NCBI GenBank assembly: GCA_017436185.1
Contig: JAFSDP010000020.1
Span: forward strand, 20,396 to 84,395
Reading direction: 5' to 3'
Length of the DNA: 64,000 bases
Origin: Alistipes sp.
Lineage (GTDB): Bacteria; Bacteroidota; Bacteroidia; Bacteroidales; Rikenellaceae
The notes under the pieces were generated by a model that was not told the DNA's origin, made no database searches, and was given only the letters and a program-made list of their open reading frames with translations. Below are positions 25,660-34,755 of the stretch, in pieces. The position numbers and the translations under genes were made by a program. The stretch's first letter is position 1. Each line of letters starts with the position of its first letter.

Positions 25660-28600
25660 TTACTTAGCGTCGATGGTCGAGACACGCAGGGTAATCTCCT
25701 CCAACACATCGAGCAGTACACGAACCGTTTCAAGGGCGGTGAAGACCGTCACGTTGTTCTCTACGGCGGTGCGACGAATCTCGTAGCCGTCGAGACGGGT
25801 GTTGTGCTGGTTGATGTCGATGGTGTTGATTACGTAGCTTACGTGGCCCTGACGCAACGAGTCGATAATCTCGGTCGAGCCCTCGTTGAGCTTGTTACGG
25901 GTGCGGGTACGCACGCCGTGCTTACGCAGGTAGTCTGCCGTGCCGGCCGTAGCCTCGATGTTGAAGCCCAGGTCGTAGAAGCGACGAATCAAGGGCAGTG
26001 CCTTGGGTTTGTCGTCGTCGGCAATCGAGACAAGAATCGTTCCGTAGTTCGACACGTTCATACCCGAAGCCTGCAATGCCTTGTAGAGGGCACGGGTCAG
26101 CTTGTCGTCGTAGCCAATCGCCTCACCGGTCGATTTCATCTCGGGTGAGAGGTAGGAATCCATACCGCGAATCTTGGCAAACGAGAAGGCGGGGGCCTTT
26201 ACATACCAACGCTCCTTCTCCTCGCCATAGACCTTCTCGATGCCCTGCTCCTTGAGCGAGCGACCCAGGATGACCTGCGTAGCGATGTGCGCCATAGGCA
26301 CACCGGTCGATTTCGAGAGGAAGGGAACCGTACGCGACGAACGGGGATTCACCTCGATGACATAGACCTCGTCCTGCTCATCGACGATGAACTGAATGTT
26401 GTACAGACCCACGATGCCGATACGCAGACCCAGGCGCACCGTGTAGTCGATAATCTTGTCACGCACCGCCTGCGAGACGCTGAACGAAGGATAGACGCTG
26501 ATCGAGTCACCCGAGTGGATACCCGTACGCTCGATATGCTCCATAATGCCGGGGATGAATACATCCTTGCCGTCGCAGATGGCATCTACCTCCAACTCCT
26601 TACCCATAATGTAGCGGTCCACCAGCACGGGCGAATCGACATTGACCTCAACGGCCGTCTGCAGGTAGTGACGCAGACGCTCCTCGTTCGAAACGATCTG
26701 CATAGCACGACCACCCAGCACGTAGCTCGGACGTACCAAAACGGGGTAACCGATGCGGGCAGCGGCACGAACACCGGCCTCAATGTCGGTCACGGCCTCG
26801 GCCTCGGGCTGCGGAATACCCAGCTCCTCCATAATGCGCTCGAAGCAACCACGGTCCTCGGCGTTGCGGATGGCCTCCGTGTCGGTACCGATGATGGGCA
26901 CACCCAGCTGTGCCAGCGGCTCGGCCAGGTTGATGGCCGTCTGGCCACCCAGCGAAACCACGATGGCCTTGGGCTGCTCCAACTCGATGACATTCATCAC
27001 ATCCTCTACGGTGAGCGGCTCAAAGTAGAGCTTATCGCTCGTCGTATAGTCGGTCGAGACGGTCTCGGGGTTGTTGTTGATGATGATGGCCTCGTAGCCC
27101 GCCTTGCGAATCGACCAGATGGCGTGCACGGTCGAATAGTCGAACTCCACACCCTGACCGATACGAATCGGACCCGAGCCGAGTACCACGATCTTCTCCT
27201 TTTGACTTACAATCGACTCATTCTCTTCCTCGTACGTCGAGTAGAAGTAGGGCACGTAGGCCGAGAACTCGCCACCGCAGGTATCGATCATCTTATAGAC
27301 GGGGAAGATATGGTTGGCCTTACGCAGGGCGAAGAGCTCGTGCTCGGTCATACCCCACAACTGGCCGATATACTTATCGCCAAAGCCCATACGCTTGGCG
27401 TCACGCAGCGTCTCCACGTCACCCACATGGTCACGTACCACCTGTTCGAACTCGACAATCTTCTTGAACTTCTCGAGGAAGAACATATCGATCTTGGTGT
27501 TGTTGTAGATCATCACCAAATCGACGTGGTTGCGGATGAGCTGGGCAATGGCGTAGAGGCGGTCGTCCGTACCGTCCTTGATGTAGGCAAGCAACTCGTC
27601 GTTCGACCACTTGTCAAACTTCTTGTGGTAGATGTGGCAAACACCCGTCTCCAACGAGCGCACGGCCTTCAAGAGCGACTCCTCCATCGTGCGGCCGATG
27701 GCCATCACCTCACCCGTAGCCTTCATCTGCGTGCCAAGCTTATTGGAAGCATCCGAGAACTTATCGAAGGGGAAGCGGGCCACCTTCGTTACGACATAGT
27801 CGATCGTCGGCTCGAACGAGGCGGGGGTGGTGGCGATACGAATCTCGTCGAGCGTCAGACCTACGGCAATCTTGGCACTCACGCGGGCAATCGGGAAGCC
27901 CGAAGCCTTCGAAGCCAATGCCGACGAACGCGACACACGAGGATTCACCTCAATCAGGTAGTATTGGAACGAGAGGGGGTCGAGGGCAAACTGCACGTTG
28001 CAACCACCCTCAATTTTCAACTCGCGGATAATCTTCAGGGCCGAACCACGCAGCATCTGGAACTCCGTGTTGGTCAGCGTCTGGGCCGGAGCAACCACCA
28101 TCGAGTCACCGGTGTGGATACCTACGGGGTCGATGTTCTCCATCGAGCAGATGGCGATGGCCGTGTCGTTCGAGTCACGCATCACCTCAAACTCAATCTC
28201 CTTGTAGCCCTTGATGCTCTTCTCGATAAGCACCTGGTGCACGGGCGAGAGGAAGAGAGCGTTGCGCATCATCTCGCGCAGCTCCTGCTCGTTATCCACA
28301 AAACCGCCACCCGTACCACCGAGCGTAAAGGCGGGACGCAACACCACAGGATAGCCAATCTTGGCGGCAATCTCCACACCCTCCTCGATCGACGAGGCCA
28401 CATCCGACGGCAGCACCGGCTCACCCAGCTGCTCGCACAGATCCTTGAAGAGCTCACGGTCCTCGGCACGCTCAATCGACGAGAAGCTCGTACCGAGAAT
28501 TTCAACCTGGCACTCATCCAAGATACCCTTCTTGGCCAACTGTACGGCCAGATTCAGACCCGTCTGGCCACCCAGACCCGGCACAATGGCGTCGGGACGC

Positions 28601-28842
28601 TCGTAGCGGATGATTTTGGCCACATACTCTAACGTCAGCGGCTCCATATAGACCTTGTCGGCGATGTTCGTATCGGTCATAATGGTTGCAGGGTTCGAGT
28701 TGACGAGGATCACCTCGTAGCCCTCTTCACGCAGTGCCAGACAGGCCTGCGTACCTGCATAGTCAAACTCGGCAGCCTGGCCGATCACAATCGGACCCGA
28801 GCCGATGACCATCACTTTCTTGATATCTTCTCTTTTAGGCAT
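25660..28842 (-). CDS. carB: Carbamoyl-phosphate synthase large subunit
   Basis: The 1060-residue synthetase makes carbamoyl phosphate from ammonia, bicarbonate and two ATP. Two homologous ATP-grasp halves are complete ([19 protein letters not shown] near residue 12, [18 protein letters not shown] near 560), followed by the MGS-like regulatory domain. In the usual complex, ammonia reaches it through a tunnel from CarA. Here the CarA glutaminase triad is degenerate, so external ammonia is the probable substrate. It overlaps the carA end by 8 bp. Confidence 0.96.
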   Translation of the reverse strand: MPKREDIKKVMVIGSGPIVIGQAAEFDYAGTQACLALREEGYEVILVNSNPATIMTDTNIADKVYMEPLTLEYVAKIIRYERPDAIVPGLGGQTGLNLAVQLAKKGILDECQVEILGTSFSSIERAEDRELFKDLCEQLGEPVLPSDVASSIEEGVEIAAKIGYPVVLRPAFTLGGTGGGFVDNEQELREMMRNALFLSPVHQVLIEKSIKGYKEIEFEVMRDSNDTAIAICSMENIDPVGIHTGDSMVVAPAQTLTNTEFQMLRGSALKIIRELKIEGGCNVQFALDPLSFQYYLIEVNPRVSRSSALASKASGFPIARVSAKIAVGLTLDEIRIATTPASFEPTIDYVVTKVARFPFDKFSDASNKLGTQMKATGEVMAIGRTMEESLLKAVRSLETGVCHIYHKKFDKWSNDELLAYIKDGTDDRLYAIAQLIRNHVDLVMIYNNTKIDMFFLEKFKKIVEFEQVVRDHVGDVETLRDAKRMGFGDKYIGQLWGMTEHELFALRKANHIFPVYKMIDTCGGEFSAYVPYFYSTYEEENESIVSQKEKIVVLGSGPIRIGQGVEFDYSTVHAIWSIRKAGYEAIIINNNPETVSTDYTTSDKLYFEPLTVEDVMNVIELEQPKAIVVSLGGQTAINLAEPLAQLGVPIIGTDTEAIRNAEDRGCFERIMEELGIPQPEAEAVTDIEAGVRAAARIGYPVLVRPSYVLGGRAMQIVSNEERLRHYLQTAVEVNVDSPVLVDRYIMGKELEVDAICDGKDVFIPGIMEHIERTGIHSGDSISVYPSFSVSQAVRDKIIDYTVRLGLRIGIVGLYNIQFIVDEQDEVYVIEVNPRSSRTVPFLSKSTGVPMAHIATQVILGRSLKEQGIEKVYGEEKERWYVKAPAFSFAKIRGMDSYLSPEMKSTGEAIGYDDKLTRALYKALQASGMNVSNYGTILVSIADDDKPKALPLIRRFYDLGFNIEATAGTADYLRKHGVRTRTRNKLNEGSTEIIDSLRQGHVSYVINTIDINQHNTRLDGYEIRRTAVENNVTVFTALETVRVLLDVLEEITLRVSTIDAK

Positions 28843-29914
28843 CTCTTCCCTCCTGCATTAATTTAACAAACTTCTTGAACAAATAGTGGCACTGCTCCTC
28901 GGCGCTCGACGGATCGAACTGTACGGAGAAGACCTTATCGATTTTGCACTCCAAACCCTCGACCGTCTGGTCCAAGAGGTTGGTGTGGGTAATCTCAAGC
29001 ACTCGCAGCGACTCGGGCTTGACAACATAGCCGTGATTCTGGCTCACAATCTCGAGCATACCCGTCAGGTGGTTCTTCACGGGGTGGTTACCGCCTCGGT
29101 GGCCGAACTTCATCTTCTCCACCTCGCCACCATAGGCCAGGGCGATGAGCTGGTGACCCAGACCGATGCCGAACAGCGGCAAACGACCACGCAACTGCTT
29201 GATGAGCGAGATGACCGACTTCACGTGGTGGGGATCACCCGGACCGCTCGAGATGATGACGCCGTCGGGACGGAAGGCCATCACCTGCTCTACGGTGGCA
29301 TCGACGGGCAGTACCGTCACATTGCAACCCACAGCGTTGAGCTGGCTCACCACACTATTCTTCAGACCGCAGTCGATGGCCACCACATCGTAGGTGTGGT
29401 TGGGCACACGCTTCATCCAACGCTTCTTGCAGCTTACACGGGCTACACTGTCGGTGGGAAGGGTGTAGGCCTTGAGCTTGGCCAATGCCTCCTCGGTCGA
29501 GGTGGTGATGTCGGTAAGGATCGCCTTTTGCGTTCCCTCGTCACGAATCACTCGTACCAAAGCACGAGTATCCAGCCCCCAAATGGCGGGGATATTGTGC
29601 TCCTGCAACACCTCGTCGAGGGTGCTCGTGTAGCGGAAGTTCGACGGTTGGTCGTTGTACTCGCGCACAATCATCGCACCGAGGGTCGGCGTCTTCGTTT
29701 CGTAGTCGTCATCGGCCATACCGTAGTTGCCAATGAGCGGATAGGTCATCACCACCATCTGATCCGTGTAGGCGGGGTCGGACATAATCTCCTGATAGCC
29801 CACCACGGCGGTGTTGAAGACAATCTCGTGAATGACCTCACGGTCGGCGCCGAAGCCGTAACCGCAGAACTCGCGGCCATTCTCCAAGACAAGTTTCTTC
29901 GTAAATGCTTTCAT
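28835..29914 (-). CDS. carA: Carbamoyl-phosphate synthase small subunit with inactive glutaminase site
   Basis: The 359-residue protein has both CarA domains: the N-terminal CPSase domain ([17 protein letters not shown] near residue 35) and the class I glutaminase fold (SSGPGDP near 220, [14 protein letters not shown] near 270). The catalytic triad is gone. The nucleophile elbow reads LFGIGLGHQ, with G251 (GGT codon) in place of Cys. The usual FHPEAS reads FDPSSA, with D334 for His and S336 for Glu. The frame is intact and the gene sits in its operon between pyrC and carB. It probably remains as a structural or regulatory subunit of an ammonia-using enzyme. The true start is ATG 29914. Confidence 0.93.
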   Translation of the reverse strand: MKAFTKKLVLENGREFCGYGFGADREVIHEIVFNTAVVGYQEIMSDPAYTDQMVVMTYPLIGNYGMADDDYETKTPTLGAMIVREYNDQPSNFRYTSTLDEVLQEHNIPAIWGLDTRALVRVIRDEGTQKAILTDITTSTEEALAKLKAYTLPTDSVARVSCKKRWMKRVPNHTYDVVAIDCGLKNSVVSQLNAVGCNVTVLPVDATVEQVMAFRPDGVIISSGPGDPHHVKSVISLIKQLRGRLPLFGIGLGHQLIALAYGGEVEKMKFGHRGGNHPVKNHLTGMLEIVSQNHGYVVKPESLRVLEITHTNLLDQTVEGLECKIDKVFSVQFDPSSAEEQCHYLFKKFVKLMQEGRDA

Positions 29915-29934
29915 CACAGTTATTTTGTGTTTGT

Positions 29935-31194
29935 TTATTGTTCCTTGTAAGCCACCTTGCCGCCTGCCACCGTCATACGGGCTCGGCCCACCACACGCCA
30001 ACCGGCAAAGGGGGTCGCCTTGCCCTTCGAGAGGAAGGTTTCGGGATCGATTTCATACTCCGTATCGAGGTCCAGCACCGTAAAGTCGGCACGGTTGCCA
30101 ACCTCCAATCCGCCCTCGATGCCGAACAGACGACGGGGAGCCAGACTCATACGCTCGATGAGGGTCTCCAGCGACATCACCCCCGTCTTGACCAGATGGG
30201 TGTAGAGCACACCGAAGGCACACTCGATGCCGACGATGCCCATTGCACTCTTCTCCAGCCCTCGGCTCTTCTCCTCGGCCGAATGGGGAGCGTGGTCGGT
30301 AGCCACCACCTCGATGGTGCCATCCACCAAACCTGCCACCAGCGCATCCCGATCCTCACGGCTGCGAATGGGGGGATTCATCTTCCAACGTCCCTCCTCC
30401 TGCAGCTGCTCGTCACACAGCACCAGGTAGTGAGGACCTGTCTCGCAACTTACGGGAAGACCCTCGGCTTTGGCCCGACGCACCAACTCGACACTCTCCT
30501 TGGTCGAGATGTGGCAGACGTGGTATTGGCAACCCGTTTGGCGTACCAGTTCGATGTCACGAGCCACCTGCCCCCACTCACTCTCGGAGCAGATGCCTCG
30601 GTGGTTGTGCTGACGGCAGTACTCGCCCTCGTGGATGTAGCCGCCACGCAGCAGTTCGTTCACCTCGCAGTGGGCCACGATGGGCTTACCCAGACGCTTG
30701 GCCTCCTGCATTGCACGCAACATATCCTCGTCACGCTGCACACCACGACCATCGTCCGAGAAGCCGACGACCGAAGGGGCCATTTCGGCCATTTCGGCCG
30801 GTTCGCCACCACCCTGCTGCCCCATCGTGATGCAACCGTAAGGAATCACCTCGATGGCGGCATCCCGTTCGATGAGGTCGAGCTGTTCCTTGAGGTGAGC
30901 AGCCGTGTCGGGTGCAGGGTTGAGGTTGGGCATGGCACAGACGGTGGTATAACCGCCACGAGCCGCTGCCGCCGTACCGGTGGCAATGGTTTCCTTGTAG
31001 CCAAAGCCCGGCTCACGCAGGTGGACGTGGACGTCGACCAGTCCCGGCACCACGACGGCACCCGCCAAATCGACCACTTCGTCACCCGCTTCGGGGGTCG
31101 TGGCATCGACCACAACTCCCTCTTGCACAACGAGTGTGCGCTCCTCTATGCGACCATTGACCAGGCAACGGCCATTGATATAGAACTGCTTCAT
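29935..31194 (-). CDS. pyrC: Dihydroorotase, class I
   Basis: A zinc enzyme that closes carbamoyl-aspartate to dihydroorotate. The 419-residue amidohydrolase has the metal motif DVHVHLREPG near residue 54, conserved histidines near VAHCEVN (about 175) and CHISTKES (about 220), and ATDHAPHS near 300. It is the first structural gene of the UMP operon, its ATG 11 bp beyond an intrinsic terminator, so its expression should depend on read-through of that attenuator. Confidence 0.95.
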   Translation of the reverse strand: MKQFYINGRCLVNGRIEERTLVVQEGVVVDATTPEAGDEVVDLAGAVVVPGLVDVHVHLREPGFGYKETIATGTAAAARGGYTTVCAMPNLNPAPDTAAHLKEQLDLIERDAAIEVIPYGCITMGQQGGGEPAEMAEMAPSVVGFSDDGRGVQRDEDMLRAMQEAKRLGKPIVAHCEVNELLRGGYIHEGEYCRQHNHRGICSESEWGQVARDIELVRQTGCQYHVCHISTKESVELVRRAKAEGLPVSCETGPHYLVLCDEQLQEEGRWKMNPPIRSREDRDALVAGLVDGTIEVVATDHAPHSAEEKSRGLEKSAMGIVGIECAFGVLYTHLVKTGVMSLETLIERMSLAPRRLFGIEGGLEVGNRADFTVLDLDTEYEIDPETFLSKGKATPFAGWRVVGRARMTVAGGKVAYKEQ

Positions 31195-31204
31195 TGTAGG
31201 TTAC

Positions 31205-31233
31205 AAAAAAGGGCAACTGCGCAACAGTTACCC
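31205..31233 (-). terminator. Attenuator ahead of pyrC
   Basis: On the minus strand GGGTAACTG pairs with CAGTTGCCC (one G-U pair) around a 5-nt loop and is followed by TTTTTT. It lies between a promoter about 115 bp upstream and the pyrC ATG 11 bp downstream, so it can only act as an attenuator of the UMP operon. Confidence 0.85.
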
Positions 31234-31235
31234 TA

Positions 31236-31322
31236 TTAGACCAAAAACAATAATTCCGCCTCGGCGAAACGACAACGACGCTGACCAACTTGCGACGGGG
31301 AGCTATAATCGTATTTCATCAT
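31236..31322 (-). CDS. UMP-operon leader peptide, 28 codons
   Basis: The ORF starts with ATG-ATG at 31322, about 20 nt after the predicted transcription start. It encodes MMKYDYSSPS and continues to a U-rich end (codons for LLFLV). It stops at TAA (31236-31238) followed by TAG, whose G is the first base of the attenuator stem. A ribosome at the stop codon would cover the 5' arm of the hairpin. This is the design of E. coli pyrBI attenuation: slow transcription through U-rich sequence at low UTP lets the ribosome catch up and prevents termination. Expression is inferred, not shown. Confidence 0.65.
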   Translation of the reverse strand: MMKYDYSSPSQVGQRRCRFAEAELLFLV

Positions 31323-31346
31323 AAGGCGGTATGATTTTAATTAGGG

Positions 31347-31377
31347 CAAAGGTAATGGATTTTGGTGCTTTGTGCAA
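31347..31377 (-). promoter_or_regulatory. UMP operon promoter
   Basis: On the minus strand, TTG (31375-31377), 20 bp, TACCTTTG (31347-31354): a full match to the Bacteroidetes consensus. Transcription should start near 31343, about 150 nt before pyrC, producing the leader with its ORF and attenuator. Confidence 0.8.
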
Positions 31378-31462
31378 CTTTTCGGGCGAAAATTATCATC
31401 AAGAAATTAACATTTTTTTGAAGAAAAGCAAAGCGAGTCGGGAAAGCGTTAGAGAATTGATA

Positions 31463-31806
31463 AGGTCACTATGGGTCTTTTAAGGTCATTTTAGGTCGCT
31501 ATGGGCAAGAGCGTCATTCTGAACGTCAGTGAAGAATCTCTTGGCGCGGCAGTGGCTGCAAGAGATATTTCGGTCGCTGTGCTCCCTCAATATGACGCAG
31601 CAGAAACCGCTTATAACGACCCATAGGTCTTATAGGTCGCATAGGTCTTTATAGGCCGGGTTACAAAAATGTAACCTGTGCTGCAAAAGTGGGGAGAATA
31701 AGGAAATTAAAGAGTTTAAGGAGATTAACGAAGCGGGCATTCCCATAGCGACCTTAAAAGACCCATTGCGACTTATAACGACTTATAGCGACCTATAGCG
31801 ACCTTA
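31463..31806. repeat. Intergenic block of 10-bp repeats with inverted arms
   Basis: This gene-free stretch holds degenerate 9-10-bp units. Units of the ATAGGTCNC type occur at 31463-31505 and 31619-31656, and the reverse-complement type (GACCTATAGC) at 31742-31806. ATGGGTCTTTTAAGGTC at 31471-31487 is exactly inverted at 31750-31766, and GGTCGCTATGGG at 31494-31505 is inverted at 31742-31753. The block could therefore form a large stem. It also contains a small palindrome GGTTACA-N4-TGTAACC at 31659-31676 and 9-bp repeats at 31699-31728. Related units recur at 37711-37769. Confidence 0.65.
31512..31597. repeat. 86-bp imperfect palindrome (CGTCATTCTGA ends)
   Basis: CGTCATTCTGAACGTCAGTG at one end and the complementary CTCAATATGACG at the other enclose further pairing arms (GAATCTCTTG with CAAGAGATATT). 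It resembles a dispersed repeat with GTCATTCTGAGCG ends that I recall from many Bacteroidetes genomes. It lies between the 10-bp repeat arms. Confidence 0.6.
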
Positions 31807-31865
31807 TCTTCAAAAAAGAATTTTTAATTTTTAATCTTTAATTTTTAATTTCGCTTTTTGGGTTT

Positions 31866-31873
31866 TATATTTG
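31866..31873 (+). promoter_or_regulatory. -7 element of the zinc transporter gene
   Basis: TATATTTG ends 8 bp before the ATG at 31882. Transcription would begin within a few bases of the start codon, so the mRNA is nearly leaderless. I see no good TTG about 20 bp upstream. Confidence 0.55.
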
Positions 31874-31881
31874 CAGATTGG

Positions 31882-32679
31882 ATGACAATGCAGCAATTCA
31901 TAGTACCCTTTTTATTGACGCTCGGTGCCGGTTTGGCAACGGGCGTAGGCAGTATTATCGCCTTTGTGGCACGACGCACCAACCATCGGTTGCTCTCGTT
32001 TGCGTTGGGTCTGTCGGGCGGTGTGATGGTCTATGTGTCGTTTGTGGAGCTCTTTCCGCAAGGGCTGGAATTGCTCTCCTCCTCGTTGGGCGACAAGGCC
32101 GAGTGGTGGAATCTGGTCGCCTTCTTTGGTGGAATGGTCCTGATCGGAGGCATTGACTACCTGGTACCCTCGGCCGAGAATCCCCACGAGGCACACCACG
32201 TCGAGGAGCTGAACGAAAAGCCCAAGCCGAGTCGTTTGATGCGGGTGGGGTTGATGTCGGCGCTGGCCATTGCCATCCACAACTTTCCCGAAGGCATTGC
32301 CACCTTCACGGCGAGTCTGAACGACCCGGCGTTGGGTCTGGCCATTGCCGTAGCCGTAGCCATCCACAACATCCCCGAGGGTATTGCCGTGTCGATTCCC
32401 CTCTACTACGCCACCGGAAGCCGCAAGCGGGCCTTTGTGTGGTCGTTGTTGTCGGGTTTGGCCGAGCCGATCGGGGCGTTGGCCGCCTGGCTCATTCTGG
32501 CACCGATGCTCACGCCGACCCTCTTGGGGTGCACCCTGACGGCCGTAGCGGGCATTATGGTCTATATCTCGATCGACGAGCTGTTGCCCGCCGCACGGGA
32601 GTATGGCGAGCCGCATACCGCCATTCTGGGTGTGGTGATTGGTATGGCCGTGATGGCGGTCAGTTTGGTAAGTTTATAG
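31882..32679 (+). CDS. zupT: ZIP-family metal transporter, ZupT-like
   Basis: A cytoplasmic-membrane importer of zinc and related divalent metals. The 265-residue protein has about eight hydrophobic helices. Helix IV carries HNFPEGIATF near residue 133 and helix V HNIPEGIAVS near 162, the paired metal-binding motifs of the family. A short His-containing loop (HEAHHVEE) lies near residue 105. I chose the ATG at 31882 because the longer frame starts inside the promoter. The downstream antiporter gene follows after 32 bp. Confidence 0.92.
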   Translation: MTMQQFIVPFLLTLGAGLATGVGSIIAFVARRTNHRLLSFALGLSGGVMVYVSFVELFPQGLELLSSSLGDKAEWWNLVAFFGGMVLIGGIDYLVPSAENPHEAHHVEELNEKPKPSRLMRVGLMSALAIAIHNFPEGIATFTASLNDPALGLAIAVAVAIHNIPEGIAVSIPLYYATGSRKRAFVWSLLSGLAEPIGALAAWLILAPMLTPTLLGCTLTAVAGIMVYISIDELLPAAREYGEPHTAILGVVIGMAVMAVSLVSL

Positions 32680-32711
32680 CACAGAAAACAAAAAAATAAA
32701 CGGATAAAACG

Positions 32712-33659
32712 ATGTTGGATATTTTACTTTTGATTGTGGGTCTGGGCCTGATTTTGGGTGGTGCCAACTACCTGACGGATGGTGCATCGGCTCTGGCGCA
32801 GCGACTGCGGATGCCCGATTTCCTGATTGGTCTGACGATTGTGGCAATCGGAACCTCGATGCCCGAAATGGTGGTGTCGGTACTCTCGGCCATCAACGGC
32901 CAACCCGATATGTCGATTGGCAACGTGGTCGGCTCAAACCTCTTTAACGTGCTGGTAATCTTGGGTGTTTGCGCGACAATCCGTCCCCTCTCGTTCTCGA
33001 AAAACACCGTTCTGTTCGACATTCCGTTTGGTGTAGCCGCAGCCTTTCTGTTGATGGTAATGGCCCTCGACACGGTCTTCGAATTGGGTCCCGTGAACAC
33101 CTTGTCGCGTGTGGATGGTATCATTATGCTCTGCCTCTACATCGGCTTGATGATCTACACGATTCGTGTGGCCGAGCGTCCCGCCGAAGGCGACTCGACC
33201 GAGAAACCGATGGCCGTTTGGCTGATGGCCGTGATGATTATCGGCGGTCTGTGCGGTCTGATTTTCGGTGGCAACCTCTTCCTCGATAGCGCCACCAACA
33301 TCGCTCGCTCACTGGGCGTTTCTGAGTCGGTCATCGCCATCACGTTGGTGGCAGGTGGTACGTCACTGCCCGAGTTGGCCTCGTCGGTCGTATCGCTTAT
33401 CAAGGGCAAAGCCGATATGGCATTGGGTAACGTCATCGGCTCGAACATCGCCAACATCCTCTTGATTTTGGGTCTTTCGGCCACCATCACTCCCCTCTCG
33501 CTGGGTGGCATCACGCCGTTCGATTTGATGATGGTTGTGCTGTCGGCCATGTTGGTTTTCGCCACCTCGATCACCTTCCGTCGCAACCGTCTGGATCGCC
33601 CCGAGGGTGTCATTTTCCTGGTAATTTACATCCTCTACATTTACCGACTTATAGCCTAA
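32712..33659 (+). CDS. Calcium/sodium antiporter (YrbG type)
   Basis: A 315-residue cation exchanger of the CaCA superfamily in the cytoplasmic membrane. It has two inverted halves, each with the alpha-repeat signature: GTSMPEMVVS and GNVVGSNLFN near residues 55-80, and GTSLPELASS and GNVIGSNIAN near 215-245. About ten hydrophobic helices are visible. It is 32 bp after the ZIP transporter and 19 bp before tatA, so the four plus-strand genes may be one transcript. Confidence 0.93.
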   Translation: MLDILLLIVGLGLILGGANYLTDGASALAQRLRMPDFLIGLTIVAIGTSMPEMVVSVLSAINGQPDMSIGNVVGSNLFNVLVILGVCATIRPLSFSKNTVLFDIPFGVAAAFLLMVMALDTVFELGPVNTLSRVDGIIMLCLYIGLMIYTIRVAERPAEGDSTEKPMAVWLMAVMIIGGLCGLIFGGNLFLDSATNIARSLGVSESVIAITLVAGGTSLPELASSVVSLIKGKADMALGNVIGSNIANILLILGLSATITPLSLGGITPFDLMMVVLSAMLVFATSITFRRNRLDRPEGVIFLVIYILYIYRLIA

Positions 33660-33678
33660 CCTTAAAACCACGAAATAG

Positions 33679-33873
33679 ATGATTAACACACTGTTATTCG
33701 GCAACCTCGGATGGGGTGAATTCCTCATCATTGCACTGGTTGTAGTGCTACTCTTCGGCGGCAAGAAGATACCCGAACTGATGAAGGGAATGGGCAAGGG
33801 TGTCCGCAGTTTCAAAGAGGGGATGAAGGGCATCTCGGACGAGGAGCCTACGGACCAAAAGCCCGAGCAATAG
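33679..33873 (+). CDS. tatA: Twin-arginine translocase subunit TatA/E
   Basis: A 64-residue pore-forming Tat subunit with a single N-terminal membrane helix (about residues 10-26), the FGGKKIPEL hinge and a charged amphipathic helix. No tatB is present, which points to a minimal TatA-TatC system. tatC follows 9 bp later. Confidence 0.94.
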   Translation: MINTLLFGNLGWGEFLIIALVVVLLFGGKKIPELMKGMGKGVRSFKEGMKGISDEEPTDQKPEQ

Positions 33874-33882
33874 CCCTCGACT

Positions 33883-34653
33883 ATGGCGACACCGCACACC
33901 GAGACGCAAGCCACCTTTTGGGACCATTTGGAGGTGTTGCGTTGGGCGTTGTTGCGCTCATTGGGGGTGCTCATCGTAGCCGCCATCGGCCTCTTTATGG
34001 CGATGCCCACCCTCTTCGAGGAGGTCATTCTTGCCCCCTCACGGGGCGATTTTGCCCTCTACAGGCTGCTCGAATGGCTGGGTGCCACAACGGGTGAGTT
34101 CCACATCACGTTGCAAAACATCCACGTCGCAGCCCAATTCACCACCCATATTTCCGCTTCGCTTTGGGGGGCATTGCTCATCACGCTCCCCTATCTGAGT
34201 ATCGAGATTTGGCGCTTCATCCGCCCGGGGCTCTATCCCCACGAACGACGTGGCGTCGGTATGGCACTCGCCATCGGAGCGTTGCTCTTTTTGGCGGGGT
34301 GTGTGGTGGGTTACTTTTTGGTCTTTCCGCTCACGTTTCGCTTTCTGGCCACCTACCAACTCAGCGGCGAGATTATGAACCAAATCACCCTCAACTCCTA
34401 TATGAATAACTTTATGGGGGTCGTTTTGGTGATGGGCGTAGCCTTCGAGCTGCCCATTCTGACGTGGCTCCTTTCCCGCATCGGCATTCTGAATCGCACC
34501 ACCCTCCAGGAGGGGCGTCGCTATGCCGTCGTGGTGCTGCTCGTGTTGTCGGCCCTCATCACTCCGTCGGGCGATCCCTTTACGCTCGGAGTGGTCTTCC
34601 TGCCGCTGTATCTACTGTACGAAGTGGGGATTTTGTGCGCTCGTCGGGCATAA
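33883..34653 (+). CDS. tatC: Twin-arginine translocase subunit TatC
   Basis: The 256-residue membrane protein recognises twin-arginine signal peptides of folded exported proteins. The N-terminal FWDHLEVLRWALLRS is the family motif. Six hydrophobic helices follow, with the P-x-E segment LPYLSIEIWRFIRPGL near residue 105. The next gene, korA, has its own promoter. Confidence 0.94.
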   Translation: MATPHTETQATFWDHLEVLRWALLRSLGVLIVAAIGLFMAMPTLFEEVILAPSRGDFALYRLLEWLGATTGEFHITLQNIHVAAQFTTHISASLWGALLITLPYLSIEIWRFIRPGLYPHERRGVGMALAIGALLFLAGCVVGYFLVFPLTFRFLATYQLSGEIMNQITLNSYMNNFMGVVLVMGVAFELPILTWLLSRIGILNRTTLQEGRRYAVVVLLVLSALITPSGDPFTLGVVFLPLYLLYEVGILCARRA

Positions 34654-34678
34654 AGTGAAAAAAATAGCCAAAAAAAGG

Positions 34679-34707
34679 TTGCAATCTCGCACTTTTTCTT
34701 AACTTTG
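34679..34707 (+). promoter_or_regulatory. korAB promoter
   Basis: TTG (34679-34681), 18 bp, TAACTTTG (34700-34707). The ATG of korA lies about 45 nt after the predicted start. Confidence 0.65.
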
Positions 34708-34755
34708 TCTATTCACTTTGTCATCTTACAAACACTCAAACCTTATAAACGCACC

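Noticed and set aside
26287..28632. 781-codon open frame antisense to carB
   Set aside because: Same artefact of codon bias; carB is intact on the other strand.
28835..29914. carA as a pseudogene
   Set aside because: The frame is intact over the full family length, overlaps carB normally, and non-catalytic conserved segments remain. Loss is limited to the glutaminase triad.
31463..31806. CRISPR array
   Set aside because: Repeat units are about 10 bp, degenerate, in both orientations and without spacers of constant length; no cas genes.
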